A stretch of DNA of 64,000 nucleotides from Ornithodoros turicata. Taxonomy: Eukaryota > Arthropoda > Arachnida > Ixodida > Argasidae. The stretch lies in contig NC_088202.1 of NCBI RefSeq assembly GCF_037126465.1, positions 90,069,111 through 90,133,110 of the forward strand. The letters run 5' to 3'. Each line of letters opens with the position of its first letter. Position 1 is the stretch's first letter. Positions 1 to 11,124 of this stretch are shown here, piece by piece. Under the pieces are notes generated by a model that was given only the letters and a program-made list of their open reading frames with translations, was not told the DNA's origin and did not search any database. The translations under genes and the position numbers were made by a program.

Positions 1-629
1 TAGAGTGAACTACTAGAATATTTAAGTCCTGGAAATCTGCGAGAGAAAGGTTGTAACTCAGTGGTCGCTGAAATCTTGCACAGCAGTACAGCTGTGTGCA
101 AACTTTTGCACCCTTGGGCTAGATGCATAGAATAGGTAAATGTCAACTTCATCTTCACTAGGAACTGTTGTGATTAGAATTTATTACAATATGGCATAGC
201 TTGGGTACCTTGTTTGCTCTACACAGGCAGAATAGTATGTATAGAACAGTGGGGATAAGAGACAGAACATGAAAGACAGCATGCGACCTTGTGTACTGCC
301 TTTCTGTCTATGCTCTAGGCCTCGCTGAACTGTCAACCCTGCACTAAATGTACACTTGCTAGTTTGAATCTTGTATTTGGGTTACGTCACCTGGCAGCCA
401 CAGACAAGCAAAGGAGATGACAATTTAATTTTAGGTCAGGTCAACAGAACTTGAATATGTGTCTCACTATGAAACATGCAGAAATTTACTCGAAACTACT
501 ATACCTTGCCTTGTAGAATTCAGTGTCAACCTGTCTGTGTAAACCTTGTTGTATGTGCCTTATATAAGGGACTATTGTGTTTTAATCCTCTCTGCTTCAG
601 TGTTAGACATGTCTATTTGCCTCCCACAG
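1..629. other. 5' flank or intron of the synphilin-like gene; no gene seen
   Basis: No exon could be supported here. A pyrimidine-rich stretch ends in a good 3' splice site (cctcccacag) at 620-629, and a second possible acceptor ends at 600. Either the first exon(s) of the downstream gene lie outside the window, or the gene starts at the in-frame ATG at 609. Confidence 0.4.
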
Positions 630-3600
630 AAGACTTCGACGAAGAAACCCCAGCAGGTTCCGGCCGCGGGGCCCAGCGCCCTGAGCAGTTGCGAGGCAAT
701 GCGCCCTGCTGCAACGGACGCCGAGGAATTTGTTCTCGACGACCGAGACCTTCTTCGCCTGCACGAGCTACCGTATAGACGGAAAGCACCACAGAGGTGC
801 CTGCACCCAGCGGCTCACCTGCGGACAGTTTCTATCATCGACACCTTGAGTGCTTTGGCTCAGGGTGCAGCTGATCGTGATTACCCCCTCCCCAAGGTGA
901 CAAGAGGTGCACCACCACGTTACCAGCGAAAAGCTGCGCCACAACTTTCCTATGCACGCCGTCATCGGAGTCGTGGGGAGTCTACGAGGCTGTGCATGTC
1001 GGACAGTGAAGTGAAGGGTGGAGATGCGGGCTCTGTGCTTTCTTTGCGCACACAGCCTCCTCCCAGGAAGGCACCGTCCCATCAACATGGGCCGGGTGCC
1101 ACCAGCACACCTTTGCGAAATAGGACTGAAAGATCAGGGAATCCAGTAACGACACGTGCCAGGGGATGGACCAAAGTTCCAGATTGGATTCGGGCCATCT
1201 TTCGTGTAGCCAGGAAGGGGGACCTTGACTCATTAGTAAGTATTTTGTAGGCTGTTGGGCGTGTGCTATGAAAAAGTAAATGTTCTGATCCAGAAATTTA
1301 GAAATTCTTTGGGATATCCAAACACTAAGAAAATCATATAGTCTGGCTTACCACTTGGAATGTGCAGCATTTGCTTTTAACCATGAGAGATTTAGAGTGA
1401 TACATGGTAGCAGTGGTGTGGCCATGTCCCCCAGGCATTAAGTGTACAGTTACAATTAACAGCAGTAATGGACAAGCACTTACAATTTGTTCTCAGGAAG
1501 TGTATGAATGCGCTTCGAAGGAGTTATACAAATAAACAGTCATAGTGTTCCCACTTCTAATGGCCAATGAGAGACTGCGAATTGCTTGATGTACTATATG
1601 GAAGTTCTCTGTTCGATTAGTATTGGGTGTTAGATTAGTATTAGATTAGAGGTCCAACATTGCAAACACACCGCACATGGGGTGCTTAAAATGACAACAC
1701 CAGACATTGAAATGGCATCCTACTGATAGTAGTTTCTAAGCATGATACAGAATGGCATTTACATGAATACCACTGAAGTGCGTCATATCCACATATCGCA
1801 TCCAACCCTCTCATGTAAACACGATAATTCACTAGGGAAGTGAATTGCATTCAGGGCCGCTGGCTCAAAGTAGATACAGATGGCAAATGCACATTTACGC
1901 AATGTATGAGACGGTGTTCACTAACACCACTAACTCACATCCCCATTTTTTTCTTTATCACATCACATCACATCACAACACCATTGTGAGATACGTTTAA
2001 AGGACGTTATAAAAGCAGGGATACATCACAAGCAACAACTGATGTTTCTTACGTGTCTCCCTTCCAATAGGCTAACCCCTCTAATAGGGTAATAAGGCTA
2101 AAAAGCATTGGCTTACTGAGAGGGGAGCAGGGGGGGGGGGGGGGGATGGGTGATCAGCAGCTTCATTTCGAGTGTGCTCATTGTTACTGCTACGTGTTGA
2201 CAGTACTTAAAAAATTTCTTCAAGAAGGTGAAGAATCATACAATACACAAATAAACACGAACCCCCGGTTTACTATAAATGGCAGAGTGCTTTCGCCCGT
2301 CCCTGTATGTTGATGTAGTATCTCATTCGGACCACAATAGGTGGCAAGCTTGCGGGACATGGATACAACACTGATCTGGAACTTATCAGACAGTCGTGGC
2401 AACAACTTGTGGCATGTATGTGCGGCTTGCAACCACCTGCGCTGCTTCCAGTGGCTTTGTCAGAAGGATGTCCATCACGTGATTACAGACGAGAATCGTA
2501 GCAACTTGACACCTGTTGGTTGTGCAGTAAAGGTCTGTATTCATTTAAGATTGAAGAAAGTGGACATAAAACTTAAGCAACTTAACATCTGTCATTTCAG
2601 CATGGCAACGTACAGATTATCCAGTGGTTGATCAGCAAGAACATTGCGCTAGATCAACTGAACCCATCAGAAGGCCAGAGGACGCTACTTCACCTGGCGG
2701 CAAAGTATGGCCAGGTGAGCACGTGACAGTGGCAAAGAAAGCTTCTCACTGGCTTGTGTGTCCTATTGCACCACAGTTGACCTTTCTGTAGAACACACTG
2801 TTTCAAAGAGCAGCCAAATTCGTTTTGACATTGACTGTATGACATGTCATAATTGTGTGGTCTTGCTTCACGCAGGAGAAAATGGTGCACTGGCTTGCTG
2901 AATATATGAATAACAATGACCTGAACATCAACAGAAAAGACAGTGAGGGCAATACAGCTGTTCATCTAGCTGCAAAATATGGTCACGTGACTGCTCTCAA
3001 GGTATTCAATATCTCGATAAAATGGATGGAATTAGTGACACAACAAATGCCTTTGCCCCCCCTCCCCCCTCCAAAAAGAAATGAGAAAAGTAGCCTTGGT
3101 AGTGCATTTGGGAGGAGAAATAGTACATGTGTGAAGTCCTCCCCATGAGTGAAATTCCCATAGAACCCCTCCTAAAGTAATTTCCTGCGAGCTACTACTT
3201 GAACTACCTGCTTATGCGAGACCTACTTAGATACTTATCTGATGCTTAGCATCTTTTTTTTTTTACTCACAGTGCTATCTGCTTTTACTCATTATGTTTA
3301 TTTTCTTTCTTTCTCTCGTGTAAAGTGCACCACTCATAAGGATTATTTTCGTTGGTGGGCACTAATAAATAAATAAATAAATAAATGAATGCTACTGGAT
3401 GGAATACTATACTTACTCGCATATTGGACGCACTCTCGTACTGAACGCACAAATACAACTTGAGTGCCGAATGCTGGTACTTTTTTGTTTCCAGCACATT
3501 AAACGCACCCCGACTTTAGTAGCACAGCTAGATCATATCGTGCTCGCGTGGCAGCTCGTATCGCACAGTCAATGAGAAGGAGCGCCTGGTGCCAGAGTGA

Positions 3601-6600
3601 TGAACGACGAATGCAACAGACATAGAGAAGTACTTCATCCAAGGAACGGAAGAAGATTTGGTGTGGGAGAATCGCGATGTTAGATTTCGGAGAGATCGGC
3701 GCTATATCTTGGAATGAACCATGATGATGAGGGACAATCGCAACGTTTGATTTCCGGGGAGATTGCCGCGGATATCTCGGAATAAAACGGAGTTAAGCGT
3801 GCCTTAAGAGTTCGATTCTAATTTTCTCCCACGTATCGAACGCGCCCCTCAATGGCGCTATGTTTTTGGGTAGAAAATTTGCGTCTTGTACGTGAGTAAA
3901 TACGGTATCTTAGTTTACTACATCAGACTAGCTGACTTTTATGTGGAGCAAATCTTTTTCTTTCTCTTGTACTTTTTTTTTTTCTCGTAAATCATGTGGT
4001 AGTGTTTTGTTGCAAATGTATGACACAGTGTTCTTCTACCAACGCTAGGTCCTCATCTTACACGGTGCCGATATCACAGCCAAAAACGAACAAGGATTAC
4101 GGCCGCATGGGATAGCAAAGCACAGTGGCAAATTAGCGTGTGCTGATTATCTACTTACAATAGAAGCTTGCCTGTCATTGTCTTCAGAGCACATCATCAC
4201 GGAAGGCAATTTTCAGTGGTAAGTTCCATGTGAAAGATGATGTGTAGCTGAGTAATATGCATGAGGCTGTTCATACTGAGTTTCATTTATTTTTGCACCA
4301 CTAGCCTTCAGCAGGAGAATGCTGAAATGAGAAACGGGTTTAAAGAGGTAAGTTTAAAATTTTTGTGCTCTCTGAACAAGCCTGTATTTTCTGCATTCAT
4401 AATCTAGCAAGCAAGACTTCTACTTGCATGTCACACAGAGATGAGAAAACCTTGAATGATTGTTTTCGGAACTCATCTTTGACCCTTGCACGTGCACCTG
4501 GTCATCCATGTGCACTGATGCATACTTTCTACAAATAGATCATGCAGATGCATATATGTTCTGTAGTACATAATTTGGGCAATTAGTAATAATGCAAGTG
4601 TAATTCACAATTCCTAATTCTCCAATTTTTGTGAAGCTCCTTGTGTTCACCAAGAGACTGCTAAGGCGCCAGGAAGAAATGCTGCACTACATGCAAGCCA
4701 TCTGCAACAGCAATGAAACAGTAGCTTCGGACGAGGCTGAATCTGATTTTAACTCCCTTCCCCGAAACTTCACACAAGAGTGAGTATGATCCCTCTACGT
4801 GAGTTCTATCATCAGTAAAGAGATGTGTCATATATGGTGTATGCGTCTTCCTGCAGAAGCAAAGAAGGAAATGACACAAAGCTGGCCAAGGTGCGCTACG
4901 TTTTAGAGAAAACACAAACAAAAGTGTTGCCCGAAGAAGAGACAAGACTTCTGCAGATGGAAGAGAAATGGCGTCGTCTGCGTACAAATAAATGTGTGCC
5001 AGATACGCGTTCTCCTCTGGATCTTGTTCGGTAAGCAGAAATAACTGTGTTATTGTTCTTGTTGGGATTGCGTTTCCACCTATCTCAATTTTGGGAGTCA
5101 GTACCTTTAGGACTCCCTCAACTCTCGTGATCCCTTTTGTGTGGTATGAGTCATGACTATATTGGTGACATTTTGTCTTCCTTTTGGTGTGGCCATTTCC
5201 CATCTATACTCCCTTTTAATGGGTTTCTTCTTCATACTCTCTGCAACTCTTGTGTGTAAAGGTGGACGCAGGTGAGTAAACTCGTAGCTGCAAAATGATA
5301 TAGAGCGGGGCTTTGCCTGAAGTAGTTTTTTAAAAATTCAATTGATTTCATTTCTCATGGAAATGTGGGTTGTAAACAAAGATAAGAATTCTGATGAGGT
5401 ACACAACAGAGTTAACAGACATATTAGCCTGCCTGAAGTAGCAAAAGCCAAGAAGCTGGCATCTAATACCTTGTAACTTGCTTATATTTTTATTTTGCAC
5501 TCAAAAAACTCGAAATGCAAACAAACACAGATTGCAGAAAATACAATATTGACCACGTAGCTGGCCACATATTGACACACATAATATGACCCAATGCATT
5601 AAGCTCAGAATATGACCCCTCTGTGAAATAACTAGAGCCTGAAGTTTTCGGGAAATATTTTTTCTAAATTCGGGGGGTAAAAATCGGGTAAATAAACATG
5701 TGCACTAAATTCATGCGAATTCGGGTGAAAAAAACTTCCATTACGCTAAAATCGGGGAGAAATCGGGCTCAGTTATTCAAACTAACTGTAGCGGTTCGGT
5801 ACAAACGGTGATGTAACTGCATTTTTCTGCCAAACAAGTAAGCTGGTGCATTCCTACAGACATCCCAGAGAGGGCAATTTACCAGGTAAAAATCGCGTTT
5901 CACCCTAAAGAGGCAACCTTCAATTCGGGGTGCAAATTCGGGGAAGAATCGGGTAAAACCCTAAAACTTCAGGCTCTAGAAATAACACTTTAGGAGTAAT
6001 ACAGAACCCTCAAATTATGAATGTCCAAAATTTCATGGAGTTTGTTCTAAGTTGAGGTTGTAAATGAATGGCATTGACGAAAGGATAGCTTTGGTGAAAC
6101 TTAGAAAATACCACATTCAGTTTTGAACATATATTGGCTATCTTGTTCCAGCTAATCATTTATATCTTAATGCTTGACTTGCACACCATTTTTCTACCTT
6201 TTCTCTTCGTCTCTGTCATCTATCTTACCTTCACCACAGTGCATGCCAGTGCTGCCTCGATATAGTTCCCTGCAGATCAGTAAGTGACATTTTAAAGCAA
6301 CATTTTGGCACGACAACTATCACAGAGGTTATTGTCTGTGTAGAAGTTTGACATCTTAGTTACTACTACTGATGAAGCCAAAGCAGTTCAGCATTGACAA
6401 AGGTTACTTCTGAGTTGGGAGATACCTTGTTTATCTTGGGATGATCGCTTTCACTTCGCTCCTCCCCGAATCCTGACTCACCATTCCTGGTACAGAGCAG
6501 GTTTGCCCTTGAGCATCACAGACATATGGTGCTTTGCAGACCTCTGGTTGACGTAACTGAATCATTTCACAAATTGAGGTCAAAGATGCTTGAGTATATC

Positions 6601-9600
6601 AGGCTTGTTTCGCCAAAACGCCTTTGCTGTCTGGAAATCAAGGGTTCATAAGACGAGGGGAAACACAAAGGAAACCTCTTGTCCCACAAGGTACCATTCA
6701 TAAAACAAGGGGCTTTGAAAAGGGTGATTTTTTCATCAAAGCACTTGACTTCAGGCTTGTATCCCATGCCTGCAGTTTTTGCATATACTATGTAGTTAGT
6801 TAAAAAAACAAAAATAATTTTGCAAGTTCATCGCTTCTCAAGCTGTGTACGTCCACACAGTGTTTGTCAAGTGTGTGGGGAAACAAATGCCTGACATGAT
6901 CCATGATAAACGTAGCCTGAGCGTGGGCCACGAAGAAGAATGGACAAACATACAACAGCTGCTGTATGTTTGTCTGTTCTTCTTCGTGACCTATGCTCAG
7001 GCTTCCATCATCATGGATTTCATCCGTCAGCTCACCTGCGTTTATGCTGTTCTATCAGTGACTGACATTTTAGGTAAATCCGCAGCCTGCGTAGGTAACT
7101 GCAGGTATACGAGCATTGCAACTCAACTATACCAATGTGCTTCTCTATCGCAACATGCACAAAGAAAGAAATGGCAGTCAATGTAACCATTCTGTTAACT
7201 CTACCTTTTCCAGGTCTCACTTTGCACAAGCACTTGCGAAGTACAGTGATTCGAGCATCCCGACAGAGGTACAATTGGTGTCTTCTTCAGGGAGTTCCCT
7301 TTCAAACTACAGCGAGGAAAGCGCAGCTGAAGAAGATGAAAAGAGGACACCTGCTTGGCTCACGGCATCTCAGCAGCCATGGGATCAAGCATTACTTTCT
7401 CATAACAAAGTTCAGGCATTCCTTGACAGCTTGATCTTGCCGCAGACTGCTGATGTTAAGTCTAGCAAGGAAGTCAAGAGCACAGGAGTCAAAGTGATAA
7501 CTGGAAACGCCACTAGCTTCAAGTCGAGAAGTGACGAGCACAGGAAAGAAGGTGACCACAACCACGAAAATGTCAGTCTCAAGGTTCTGTTTGAGAAAAA
7601 TCCAGAACTGCGACAGGAAGGACAGACATGTTCAGTTCTTGAAGTTTTGGAACCCTCAAGCAGTGAAGGTGAGGAGGAATTTGGTAGAAAGGGAATCAAG
7701 AACTGTGGCAGTGGAGACAGCTCCACGAGTTCCTTCAGGTCGACAAAAGGATACAAGAACTCGACATATCGAGTGACAGAAAACAAAGGAAAGAAAAGAC
7801 CACCACCACTGAGGCCTGATGTGCAGGTGGCAACGATGAAAGATAACAGCCATTCCATCTTAGTGACCAACTTAGCAGACTTGCCAGACAGCAGGTATAG
7901 GTTCAGTCTCAAGATTCAACAGTCTCAAGATTGCGAGCACAGTAACTTGGAAGGCCAGCAGTCATGTTCGGAGGACACTATCGTTATTGAGAAGGCACCC
8001 CAAACTACAGAAAAGAGGAATAAGAATGGTGATCACCAGCTCAGTTATCCAGAACCTGACTTGATACGTGGTACAAAGCAAGCCACCCCTCCTTCTCCTC
8101 CCAGTGGGAGCATTGTGGATGTTAGTGTGTTAAATAATTCGGTCCAGGAGAGCATCCCTTCTCGGGACACTGTGTCTCAAGAAGGTATTAGAGAGGAGGA
8201 AGTAGAAGAAGTGCGAGACAATGTTGTTGCACCAATGCTTGAGAGGCAAGAGTCTATGACAGAAGCTGCTCCTCTAGGAGGAACAAAAAAGAGAAGCGGC
8301 TTCCTGCTCAAGTTCTCACTGAAAGGCCGGTGGACATCGAAGCAGAAGCAGCAGCAGCAGCAACAACAGAAGAAATGTGAAGAGATAAGCCCCGAAGAGT
8401 TCCGGGAGACTTACACAAGGAACGGTGCCACTGAAATTCCCTCACCGTCCCCCTCTAGTCACGAAAACAGAGCAGACGACAGTTGCCTGCAGGAGCACGT
8501 CCCATTCCTACCTCAGGAAATCCTTCATAAGGAACCCCCACCGCCAATGCCTATGATACCAATGATCAGACGTGAACCACCCCCGGTACCTCTGCATGCA
8601 CCATCCATCTCAAACGATGCCACTCCATCGTATAAAGAAGGAAACTCGTCGGAAAACGGCCTCATTTACAGCTCTTCTAGCCTTGCACGGCCAGAGTCTA
8701 TTCTTTCTAAAATTACGGGAGGCTCGCTATCAAGACCAGCCTCATCCGCTTCGCAGACAGAGGATCATCGGAGAAGTAGAAGTGCAGGGTTTATGTTACA
8801 GAAAGCTCTCTCCTCTAATGAACTACTGTTGCACACGCCAGACTCCTCAGTAGCAGGGAGGCAGTCTCCTGCACCAAGTGAGGTGTCAAAGACTGAGAGT
8901 GCCCTGTCACCACCAAGTGATGTGTCTAAGACAGAAAGTGCCAGACATCCACCCCATTTGGGAAAGATTGAGGAAATTGTGGCAGGCCAGAGTGGAGAAG
9001 CAGCATCGATGAAGAAGGTCATGTTATCAACGGACGTGGGTATGAAGAAAGAAGCAGAAGTAGCAGAAGCAGCTGTTACCTGTCTGCAAGATGCTGACAC
9101 GCAACAGGAAAAGGTGTGCATTCATACAGTTTTGTTGCTTACCCTTTGCAGGTACATAGTGGAAGAGGGAATGTGGCTTTCATAGATACAGTTACTATTT
9201 AAAGAGGCACTAAAATGCCACCACAAGTTCACTTCAAATTACGTTACACGCTGTGTTAACTTCGCACTTGTTGTAATTCAAAACTTTGATTCCGTTACGA
9301 AGCTACAATCAAAATTATACCGGACTCTTTCTTGCCTCGGCACTACGCAGTGAAAGTCGCTTCAGCTTGTGCATCGGGTATACATCGGGTGCTTTTAATT
9401 CCATTCATTGCCGCCAAAGATGGCCCTGTTTTCATTGTGTTTTTCTTCTAAACGGTAGCGCTGTGTGAACTAATTTTGCGTGCATTATGCTAATTGAAAC
9501 ACTGACTTTCCTTTGAGAACAAGTTGTTTTTGCATTTTAGTGCCCCTTTCAGACATGTGCTAATACTGATTTTTTGTTGTTGTTGAACTGAATACAAACA

Positions 9601-11124
9601 GCAAATGCTGTGTTCAAACTAAATTACAATGAGCAGAGCAGAGGTGCAAGCAAGCTGGTAAAAGCGATTCATGATAGCTAGAATCCCGAAGAATCGGCAG
9701 TTTAAGCTGGCACATGGACACTACATTTCTACCTACAAAGATATTTATAATAACTGTAAAGACCGTATTTATGCCTGCATAATTAATGAACAAAAAATTT
9801 TGTTGCAAAACAAAACAAGAGAGCTGTCAGCTGTCCGTACTGCAGTGTACTTAGGGCATTGTACGATGGGTACGATGATATGTAGGGCAAAAGTGTTTCG
9901 ATTTTTTATTTGAAAAGATTTGAATGGATTCTACTGTATTTACCTTGACTATAATGGCTAATAGTTTCACAGTTGCACAGCAGAAAGCTTCATATTTTGT
10001 GTTGTACTTTACAGACAAAGAAAGCAACACTGTCTGTCAAGAAGATCAGGAAGAGTTCAAGACCATGGTGAGTATTATTGCAGTACATTAGCATGAACAT
10101 TTTGTCCTTTCTTGCTTAATTTCTAATACTAGCTGCATGGGAGACGCGTCATGGCTCGCGCGCGATGTCCGAAATATAACAGGCTTATTCATGCACAGTG
10201 CTGGACAAAAGTTTACGGAACACGCACCGTAACATACACACTCCGGTGCATTTCTACCTCAGAGTGACACGCTAGCAGCGAATGGTACCGTACAGACTTG
10301 CAAACAGGTGACTGGGAAGTCCATGCGGTCCCATTCGTCGCTAGCCTGTCACCCTGCGGAAAGAATGCGCCGGAGTGTGTTCTGTAAACTTTTGTCCAGC
10401 ACTGTACAGGCAAACATCAAAACATCCCAGGGTAGAAAATAATATCTTACACGTGGTTGCATTCGTTTCTTCAGCCGCAACCCTTACAACATCGCCCAGC
10501 CCAATCGCAAACCCCACGAACGCGAGCAGCGGCTGTCATTTACGCCTTTTTGTTGGCTGTGTTGTCAACAGGAAGGGTCTAAAACAGTGAGGCTTACTTG
10601 CTTTGCCGACCACGAGTAAGCGGCATCGTCACGTACGTTCTTGCTAACCATTGTGGCGATTCATTTCTCGTTCCTCTGGCACAAGCACCACTTCTATAAG
10701 CAGTGATCGAAAAATGGCAATAAGCAAATTGAACATTCAATAAGCAAATGTGTCCCTGACACGCCAGCAGCGTGCCTGGGCACTTCCTGGCCAATGTGTA
10801 GTCTGGCTAGGTTCTAATAAACAGTCGGGCACATTCGTATGTTAGATTTGCTGGGCGTTTTGCCTCATTGAAATACACATGACCTTGACGGGGGGCCCAA
10901 GCGTCAGTTCAAATTAAGAGATTTTGAATTAACGGGGTTGCACTGTATTGAGGTTTAACTGCCTTTTACATTACTATCTTTTACTTAGAAACTGAAAAAG
11001 CATTTTTTCTTCGTTCAGGTACGAAGTGTCTGATGAAGAGGACATATTGATACCAGACAAGTATCAAACGGCAAGGGCACGAAGTAGCTCGGACGATGAA
11101 GTAGAAGTTGCTGTTGTTGCATGA
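630..11124 (+). CDS. SNCAIP: Synphilin-1-like ankyrin-repeat protein, 11 exons, 5' end uncertain
   Basis: Exons: 630-1235, 2341-2532, 2601-2714, 2876-3001, 4049-4218, 4305-4347, 4637-4779, 4857-5030, 7214-9113, 10015-10067, 11019-11124. All introns are GT-AG and all phases match, giving about 1208 aa. Residues 1-202 form a basic low-complexity N-terminus. Residues 203 to about 400 hold ankyrin repeats, with cores such as GNTAVHLAAKYGH and RTLLHLAAKYGQ. LTIEACLSLSSEH just after them resembles the same region of vertebrate synphilin-1, as does RGNNLWHV at the start. A short helical, probably coiled-coil stretch follows (about 405-445), then a long disordered acidic/Ser-rich region with a Q7 run near residue 900, Pro-rich stretches and an acidic tail. 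Synphilin-1 is a cytosolic scaffold that binds alpha-synuclein and ubiquitin ligases in vertebrates; its arthropod role is unknown. Order and spacing of the ankyrin and coiled-coil parts support orthology. The start is unresolved: ATG at 609, or a strong acceptor at 629 with an upstream exon. Confidence 0.8.
3365..3391. repeat. (AATA)n microsatellite
   Basis: Five to six AAAT/AATA units in intron 4 of the synphilin-like gene, just left of a TA-flanked MITE. Confidence 0.85.
3407..3905. mobile_element. Pogo/Tigger-type MITE, 499 bp, TA target duplication
   Basis: The left end (CTATACTTACTCGCATAT) and the reverse complement of the right end (CCGTATTTACTCACGTAC) match over about 20 bases. TA dinucleotides at 3405-3406 and 3906-3907 flank them. 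The interior has no transposase and carries GGACGCAC-like repeats near both ends. It lies in intron 4 of the synphilin-like gene. Confidence 0.7.
5633..5978. mobile_element. hAT-like MITE, 346 bp, perfect 8-bp target duplication
   Basis: It begins TAGAGCCTGAAGTTTTCGGG and ends with the complement of TAGAGCCTGAAGTTTTAGGG. It is flanked by identical octamers GAAATAAC at 5625-5632 and 5979-5986. The interior is made of short repeats around TTCGGGG and ATCGGG. It lies in intron 8 of the synphilin-like gene and is non-autonomous. Confidence 0.88.
6899..7018. repeat. 120-bp near-loopless inverted repeat (hairpin) in intron 8
   Basis: Two arms of about 60 bp meet at 6958/6959 with essentially no loop (centre CAACAGCTGCTG). 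They share blocks such as GAAGAAGAA and ACAAACATACA with their complements, with roughly three quarters or more of positions paired by eye. It is transcribed in sense with the host intron, so it could form a long hairpin RNA. It may be a small foldback element; no clear target duplication was found. Confidence 0.7.
7214..9113 (+). other. Large exon 9 of the synphilin-like gene (disordered region)
   Basis: 1900 bp, opening after a pyrimidine-rich acceptor (ctaccttttccag) and ending at AAG|GTGTGC. It carries a polyglutamine run near 8345-8370, Pro-rich motifs (EPPPPMPMIPMI, EPPPVPLHAP) and a tandem repeat SEVSKTES / SDVSKTES at about 8879-8940. A basic patch (KKRSGFLLKFSLKGRW) precedes the Q-run and may correspond to a basic Phe-rich patch in vertebrate synphilin-1. 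Confidence 0.85.
9203..9547. mobile_element. TTAA-type (piggyBac-like) MITE, 345 bp
   Basis: Inverted ends AGAGGCACTAAAATGC and the complement of AGGGGCACTAAAATGC, flanked by TTAA (9199-9202) and a mutated TTCA (9548-9551). It belongs to the same family as 52344-52977, which has matching subterminal sequence in the opposite orientation. It lies in intron 9 of the synphilin-like gene. Confidence 0.78.
10196..10404. mobile_element. Tc1/mariner-type MITE, 209 bp, long terminal inverted repeats
   Basis: The ends read CAGTGCTGGACAAAAGTTTA and its exact complement. The inverted match continues inward with CACTCCGG and CGGTGC blocks, so the element is nearly palindromic. TA follows on the right (10405-10406); the left side has CA, probably a mutated TA. 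It lies in intron 10 of the synphilin-like gene. Confidence 0.82.

Larger units (their letters stand above)
2341..4218 (+). other. Ankyrin-repeat exons 2-5 of the synphilin-like gene
   Basis: Four exons (2341-2532, 2601-2714, 2876-3001, 4049-4218) encode consecutive ankyrin units. The first three are phase-0 exons of 64, 38 and 42 codons. The fourth leaves phase 2 and joins 4305-4347. The motifs seen are GNNLWHVCAACNH, LTPVGCAVKHGNVQIIQWLI, TLLHLAAKYGQ, NTAVHLAAKYGHVTALK and VLILHGADITAKNEQG. The intron between 2532 and 2601 is only 68 bp. Confidence 0.85.

Noticed and set aside
546..629. N-terminal extension of the first synphilin-like exon reading upstream of 609
   Set aside because: It opens with TTG rather than ATG, its composition is unlike the downstream protein, and two acceptor-like sites (600 and 629) suggest it is intron.
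6241..6280. A 40-bp stretch between CTTCACCACAG and GTAAGT that could be an exon in intron 8 of the synphilin-like gene
   Set aside because: Including it leaves phase 0, but the next exon at 7214 needs one base to complete a codon; direct splicing 5030 to 7214 is in frame, so the cassette would break the protein.
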